Source: Saturnia japonica
Taxonomy: Eukaryota; Arthropoda; Insecta; Lepidoptera; Saturniidae
Assembly (NCBI GenBank): GCA_033032175.1
Contig: CM065311.1
Span: forward strand, 7,309,190-7,373,189
Direction of reading: 5' to 3'
DNA: 64,000 bases
How positions within the stretch are numbered: position 1 is the first letter of the stretch; each line of letters opens with the position of its first letter. Below the pieces are notes generated by a model that was given only the letters and a program-made list of their open reading frames with translations, was not told the origin of the DNA and did not search any database. Below are positions 58,870 to 64,000 of this stretch, piece by piece. A program made the translations under genes and the position numbers.

Positions 58870-59130
58870 AATAAATCAACATTGACAACGCTGTCATTTC
58901 AAATCAACAAACTGGTTGTCATGGAAGGTGATATTTTCCTCTTACATACTTTCATCTCCTATTTTTTACCCTTAAAGTTATACTTTCGCTACAAAAAGTA
59001 CCCTATATCCTTTCCCGAGGTCCAATCTATCTCTATACCAAAATTCATCAAAATTGATTCAGCGGTTAAGCCGTGTAAAACGTAACAAACAGACAGAGTT
59101 ACTCTCACATTTATAATATTGGTATGGATT
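58870..59130 (+). repeat. Retroposon family F, copy 2
   Basis: 'accctatatcctttcccgag', 'aaaattcatcaaaattgatt' and 'agcggttaagccgtg' are followed by a CAGA-type tract and 'tttataatattggtatgg'. It is the common lepidopteran retroposon 3' end in plus orientation; a third, cut copy lies at the window's right edge. Confidence 0.55.
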
Positions 59131-59232
59131 TGCATCTCAGATAACTCGTAGCTACAGTTTTATTGGTTATTAATTACAGTTGGCCATGGACTTCTGTAAT
59201 CACTTAATTAGTGGACTGGTTTTTTTTTATTT

Positions 59233-59250
59233 CTATCGATTAATCGATAG
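59233..59250. repeat. 18 bp perfect palindrome with two ATCGAT cores
   Basis: CTATCGATTAATCGATAG is its own reverse complement. Further ATCGAT or ATCGATA sites lie at about 59432-59453. TATCGATA is the binding site of the insect promoter factor DREF, so a nearby promoter is conceivable. Downstream only a 19-codon frame starting at about 59459 is seen. Confidence 0.6.
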
Positions 59251-59259
59251 GCAGCTTTT

Positions 59260-60740
59260 TAAATATCAATAGTGTAAATGTGCATTATTTAAAAAAGGAA
59301 TGTTGTTATTGGTCACAAGAGACCACGTATCACAATCGTATGACCTTTTTTTCGTCTGGGTCGCTCGGTTGCCTAGATTATTAAATACAGTACTAAGAAA
59401 ACAACAAGATAAGAAACAACAGTTAGTTGCTTAATCGATAACATAATATCGATCAACGATGGCGCCAACTTACGGACGTGTTATGCGCTTTAAAAATGGC
59501 CAGTACGTGTGGAACTAGGGATATACTCACAGAGATTTGTGGATATACTAATACGTCTAATAATAATCTATACTAATATTATAAAGAGGTTTTCGTGAAT
59601 ATTTTTGTAAGAGGTATAACTTATCCGATTATGAAAACTCTTTCACTAGTATCAAAATACATTATCCCTAACTATATGGGCTATATTTTATCGTTATTAA
59701 TTTTTGTATTTTATTTAAGGCATAGGTAGTTCCGGGGTTAAAAAATATCGCAACCGAAGTGAAATATTCATTGCGTATTACCAAATAGTGTTTTTTTTTG
59801 TAATACAAAAATGTTTCTTATCTAAATTAGAAGATGTACATAATAATCATTACGGTATGAGTCAGTCCGTGAGAAGAGCTCTCGAAAGTGTCGACGCGTG
59901 GGCGATCTAGTCCTGAGCACACAGATGAACTTACAAATTACGTTCACCTACTTCAAACCGTAACTCCAGTGACTTAAGTTACGATGCAGATGTTAACAAT
60001 ATTTGTTATAAATAAGTCTATAGTTGCTTTTCCTACTATGTAAGTAAAATCAGTCACAGCTCTCTTACACACGCAGATGACTGTAACAATTTTATATGAT
60101 CTCCTCCCTATTAGACTAGTTGTTTGGGGAAAAAATAATGTAAAAATAAATAAGATCACTAGTTACAGATACCAATATTTATATATTTTAGAGGTCGCTC
60201 ATATACACCTAAAGTACGTATGTTACATTACTAATTAAAAAAATCGTGAGCGCCCTTTACAAAATATCTGCTAACGTCACGTTTAAAATTTCAGACTACT
60301 TATAATTTCAACCGTAGATCACATAATAAGAGATATTTTTTTTTATTTAAACAATTTTGAAACATCTTGAAGTACCTTTTAATTTTTTTTTTATCAAAAT
60401 GATTATTGGCGTGCATTCTTAAAACGTGTTAAATAAACTTAGAGGAATAAAGATTTTATGAGTAAAGAATTCATACATCGTACATTGCTCGTTTGCAAGA
60501 TAATCAACTTTGGTACTTCGAAGTAGAAAGGTAATATATAATTTAGTTATTTCGACACGCCGCCATACCGATTTTGATGACGCGAGGTGACTCAAACTCG
60601 TAGGGTTTATTTAACCCCATACAAAAATCACACAATGTGCTAATAGAAGTTTTCACTTCAAAAACGATTCTTTTTTTGAGCCCCAACTATCTTCTATCTA
60701 TATTAATAAATCTGTACTAATTTCTGTACATATTATTATA
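59260..60740. other. AT-rich intergenic DNA
   Basis: No gene is supported, despite the palindrome and ATCGAT sites at its left side. Confidence 0.4.
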
Positions 60741-60754
60741 TTTTACCATATTTC

Positions 60755-61215
60755 CTGATAGACATACTTTGCAAAGGATATACTGATTACGACTATGCCC
60801 TTAAAAAAGTTTTGGCTGACTACCTGTCTGTTTGTATGTTCGGATTTAACTAATAAACGGCTTAATAGATTAATAAATTGGTTAATTGAAAGGATATAAG
60901 AATTTTCAATAATACTTTTAGAAATAGCAAAAATTTTAACAGTCCTCCACTGATTCTCATCTAATTGTATAGATAAGAAGCATACGTCATTCCTTAATCG
61001 ATTAGCTGTACATTTACAGCAATACATTTAGGCACAGTAAAAAAATAATTGTAAAATTTTTGATGAAATTTTTTATACGGGCAGTATAATCTGTCATTCC
61101 TCAATTGATAGACTATATGAATTGTCAATTAAATGAATAAAAATAAAATTACGGTTTGTTAACAATTACTGCGTAACAAACGCATGCGGAGTCACGAGTA
61201 TACCACTAGTTTTCT
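60755..61215 (+). repeat. Dispersed repeat family H, copy 3
   Basis: It shares 'gatgaaattttttatac', 'ctcaattgatagactatatg', 'aattgtcaat' and 'ataaaattacgg' with the copies at 20.9 and 31.5 kb, and ends in '...cggagtcacgagtataccac' + 'tagt'. Confidence 0.5.
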
Positions 61216-61239
61216 ATCTATACTAGCATAAGAGATTTT

Positions 61240-62025
61240 TTGTGCTTGATTGTTTGTTTAAATACGCTTAATCTCTGAAACTACTAGTCGGATTCGAAAC
61301 TAAAAGAAATAGTATTAGCTATGTAACATTTTGCAATGCCTATCAGCTAGCCTTAAATATTGTTTTTTTTTTTTTAAAGTAAGTCGGAAGTGAAAGCACT
61401 CACGAACAGCGTTATCCGCGTGTGCTGGCGTAATGGTTAATTATACGTAAATACAATTTTTTAGAAAAATATTGTTCCTTAGTATATATAAAAAAATGCA
61501 ATGCCATATGCCTATCTATCTCTTATACATAAGCCACAATAAGGTATTTTGCAATAAAACTAGTTGCAAATTAAAAAGTGATTTATGAGCATTATTTTTA
61601 GGCAATCTTTACGGACACAGGTTACTTCATCACAAAGATAATTTTATAGAGTTAAGCTTTGCACTATATAGCATGTTATTTGGACACATAGTTTAGCAGA
61701 TAATGGAAAATTAAAATAATTTACCACTCAGCTCGAGTCTATGACTATAGTACTGTAGCAGTAGTGACATGGGACTCATAACCCTGACCGGCCGACACGA
61801 CGAAAACCGAGCAAAAATACTTTTTATAGCCTAAGATAGGGTATAGACTAAATAACTTCATGCTAAGACTCTATGAAGGGGAGCGGTAATCATGAACGCC
61901 AAGCAATCTGGAAAGCAATAGGCAAGTACGGGGAGTGAGAACAATTATTATAAACACCCGGCATTGGCAGTACGATATTTGTCGGATAAAATTAACATGG
62001 GTGAAACCGTGGAACTCTGTTAGTA
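61240..62025 (+). repeat. Dispersed repeat family G, long copy 2
   Basis: It is colinear with 18755-19380 and has an additional stretch (about 61720-61900) before the shared 'acggggagtgagaacaat' and 'gtgaaaccgtgga' end. Together with 18755-19380 it defines the body of the family. It is non-coding. Confidence 0.6.
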
Positions 62026-62029
62026 TAAT

Positions 62030-63180
62030 TATATGGGCAGATCCATTACTTACTGATAAAATTGTGTGGCTTGGGTTAGAGTCTACTTTCTCTTTAAGAA
62101 AAGGAAATGATCCTGAAAATTTGAGCCCAACGCGAACAAACGCGACGACTAGAGAATTTTTTGAAATTTGAAAAAAGTCAATTCCTTATAATATTCAAAT
62201 ACCTATTTCTATCTCAGCTTCTACCTTTATACAATTTAGAGATTTCGTTCAAACGGCATTCTTCCTGTGAACCCCCGATTTTCAAGAAAAAAATTGATAT
62301 TTGCTATAAACCCAGCTTAGCTGGGAGCTCCCAACTGAACCACGGTATTAGCAAAATTTTACGTTTTTTAATGCTCTCAAATCTACAGTTTTCAAAGTAG
62401 AGGATTAAATAACAGCTGATGTTTTATGTGTAGGTGTATTCTGTTGATAACTTACATATTTTCTCTTAATTATTTCGATTTTTTTATTACACGGCCATCC
62501 AAAGTCGATCGATTTTTCAAAAATCGCTATTTTCAAATAGCTTTTCGACGATATTAAGTAGTATTACTTATAATATCATTGTAACTGTTACTTTTTTTTC
62601 GGAACTTCGATTAGATTCAAATATTCAGGAAAGTTGATTTGTTACGTCCCTGAAAAGCCCTCAAAATTGCAACTTTGGAATCACTAGTGGATATAAAATC
62701 TGAAACTTTGGAATTTGAAGTAGTGCAAAGTAACGCAAGTGTGAAATAGGAGACCCGAGAGTCGTTTCATTTCCAAAATAACGGGAACGAGGTGACAGCC
62801 AAAAGTTCTTGGCAACCGGTCCTCTTTAATGAAGACCATTACTGCATAACGAGTGAATTATAATTGTCATGTGTTATGACGAATCATTATCGTAACAAGA
62901 TGGTGGCTCCCTTGTTAGAACTTCCTAGAAAGTTTTTGTGGGATCTCGAAATGAATGCTTTCAGCTTATATTTATAATCCACTTCACTTATGCACAAAAC
63001 CCAAACTATATCACGTAAAACGCCACCAATATTACATAATATAGGGTCAAAAACCTAAGTAAATTAATTAAAAATAAAAACCACAACATGTCACTTCCCT
63101 CCAAAAACTCCTCCAGCCAAAAGTTACTTAACAATAAATATTATGTCGCAATTAGGGGTGAGCCATAACAGGTAAAATAA
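62030..63180. other. AT-rich intergenic DNA
   Basis: Two plus-strand frames of 78-79 codons (61935-62171 and 62161-62400) overlap slightly but are not recognised; the first begins inside a repeat, so I do not call genes. Confidence 0.35.
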
Positions 63181-63542
63181 GATAAGTACATGTTACTCCT
63201 GTTTCTCTTCCAGAGCAATAACAGTTCCAATAACCAGTTCCAAAATAAGGGATATATGCCTGTTTTTTTTTCTAAAGTAAAACTTGTAACCATAGATGAG
63301 TAAAGTTATAGATCGTCAACTCGAAAGAGAAGGAACATAATATAGGTTGAGACAGAAACATGAGCAATAAATAATTCTATCAGTCGGTCGGTCTGTCAGC
63401 CGGTCAATCAGGAAATCAATCAATACATGATTTTTTTTTAATATCCTTACGCTAGAATAGTGAAAAGCGTGTTTCAGACTGAAACAGTTCACAGTAAAAC
63501 TCTCTGGAACAGGTACGTAGGAACGGTTTGTTCGTTTAGAGG

Positions 63543-63757
63543 TAACAGTTCTGAGCTGTTACTCTGATATACCTGTGTTTTTATCTTGTTCTGATAAATA
63601 CGACTCATTCGTAACACATTAGTATGTATACTAGGTATTCAGAAACAGCTTTTTCATAAACAGATACATTCAGATCATATCATCAGAGATTCAGATTACA
63701 GATAACAGTTCCAAACTGTTACTTATGTATACCTGTTCCGATAAATACGCTTCACTC
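63543..63757 (+). repeat. Pair of direct repeats with AACAGTTC stem-loops
   Basis: A unit at 63543-63610 and a shorter one at 63713-63757 share 'taacagttc', a stem (gtaacag/ctgttac around 7 bases in the first; taacag/ctgtta in the second), 'tatacctg' and 'ataaatacg.(t/c)tca(t/c)tc'. Single AACAGTTC motifs also occur near 63219 and 63482. Confidence 0.55.
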
Positions 63758-63877
63758 CTAGTTCAAATAACAAATTCTAGATATTAATGTTGTCAGTTTA
63801 AAAAATTACAAATTATTTAAATTTAACCAGGAACTTTTAGCATAAAATTTTAGAGAAATGATGGGTTCTTCGTATAA

Positions 63878-64000
63878 ATTTGCATCCCCTATTACACTCT
63901 TCAAGTTTTATTTTCGCGAGATAAGATAGCCTGTGTCCTTCTTCATGGTTCAATATATCCCTATACTGAAATTCATGAAAATTGGTTTGATGAGTTTTTC
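63878..64000 (+). repeat. Retroposon family F, copy 3, cut by the window end
   Basis: 'gcctgtgtccttcttcatgg' and 'ctgaaattcatgaaaattgg' match 58985-59065. It continues past the window. Confidence 0.5.

Noticed and set aside
61935..62400. Two slightly overlapping 78-79 codon ORFs read as one broken gene
   Set aside because: The first starts inside the family G repeat and neither shows a known motif; AT-rich chance frames are more likely.
1..64000. CRISPR arrays, bacterial operons, rRNA genes, viral genes
   Set aside because: No regular spacer-repeat arrays and no such genes were seen; the window is eukaryotic intergenic DNA.

Overview
This 64 kb window looks like gene-poor nuclear DNA of an insect, most likely a moth or butterfly (Lepidoptera). 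The grounds are: high AT content; no bacterial gene architecture; splice sites of animal type; and many fragments whose wording I recognise from lepidopteran repeats, for example the 'gtccactactggacataggtc' type stretch near 12.93 kb, the 'ggcgggccgtatgcttgtttg' type stretch near 7.82 kb, and retroposon ends of the '...cgcgggcacagctagt' type. The species is not determined. I find no convincing host protein-coding gene; almost everything I can name is a mobile element or its remains.

Layout. 0-5 kb: a 5'-truncated CR1-like LINE on the minus strand (985-3285) with most of its reverse transcriptase open. 5-14 kb: AT-rich DNA with small retroposon fragments, including a Jockey 3' end (11.78-12.37 kb). 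14.2-14.8 kb: a pogo/Tigger-like deletion derivative with a TA duplication. 15.7-22 kb: LINE, SINE and repeat fragments. 22.79-24.49 kb: the most interesting item, a complete-looking 1.7 kb P-type DNA transposon with 30 bp inverted ends, an 8 bp target duplication and a four-exon open reading frame for a 181-residue protein carrying only a THAP zinc finger and a coiled coil. 26.6-27.9 kb: a decayed mariner. 28.98-30.58 kb: a Tc1-like element that is one base away from an intact transposase frame. 32.76-45.34 kb: two near-identical direct copies of a roughly 5.3 kb unit. They are separated by 1.1 kb of GC-richer DNA that looks like the 5' end of a LINE, and copy 1 also carries a Jockey insertion with a 10 bp target duplication. 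45-64 kb: AT-rich DNA with tRNA-derived SINEs, a 263 bp foldback MITE (57.09-57.35 kb), a relic of another transposase (52.38-52.53 kb) and more retroposon ends.

The elements do not form a pathway. The one functional idea the sequence supports is that the THAP-only P-type element could make a DNA-binding protein able to recognise its own ends and repress or compete with a full P-type transposase, by analogy with internally deleted Drosophila P elements that encode repressors. This is inference from structure. Coordinates of fragment-type repeats are approximate (usually within 20-50 bases), because they were found by eye without a repeat library.
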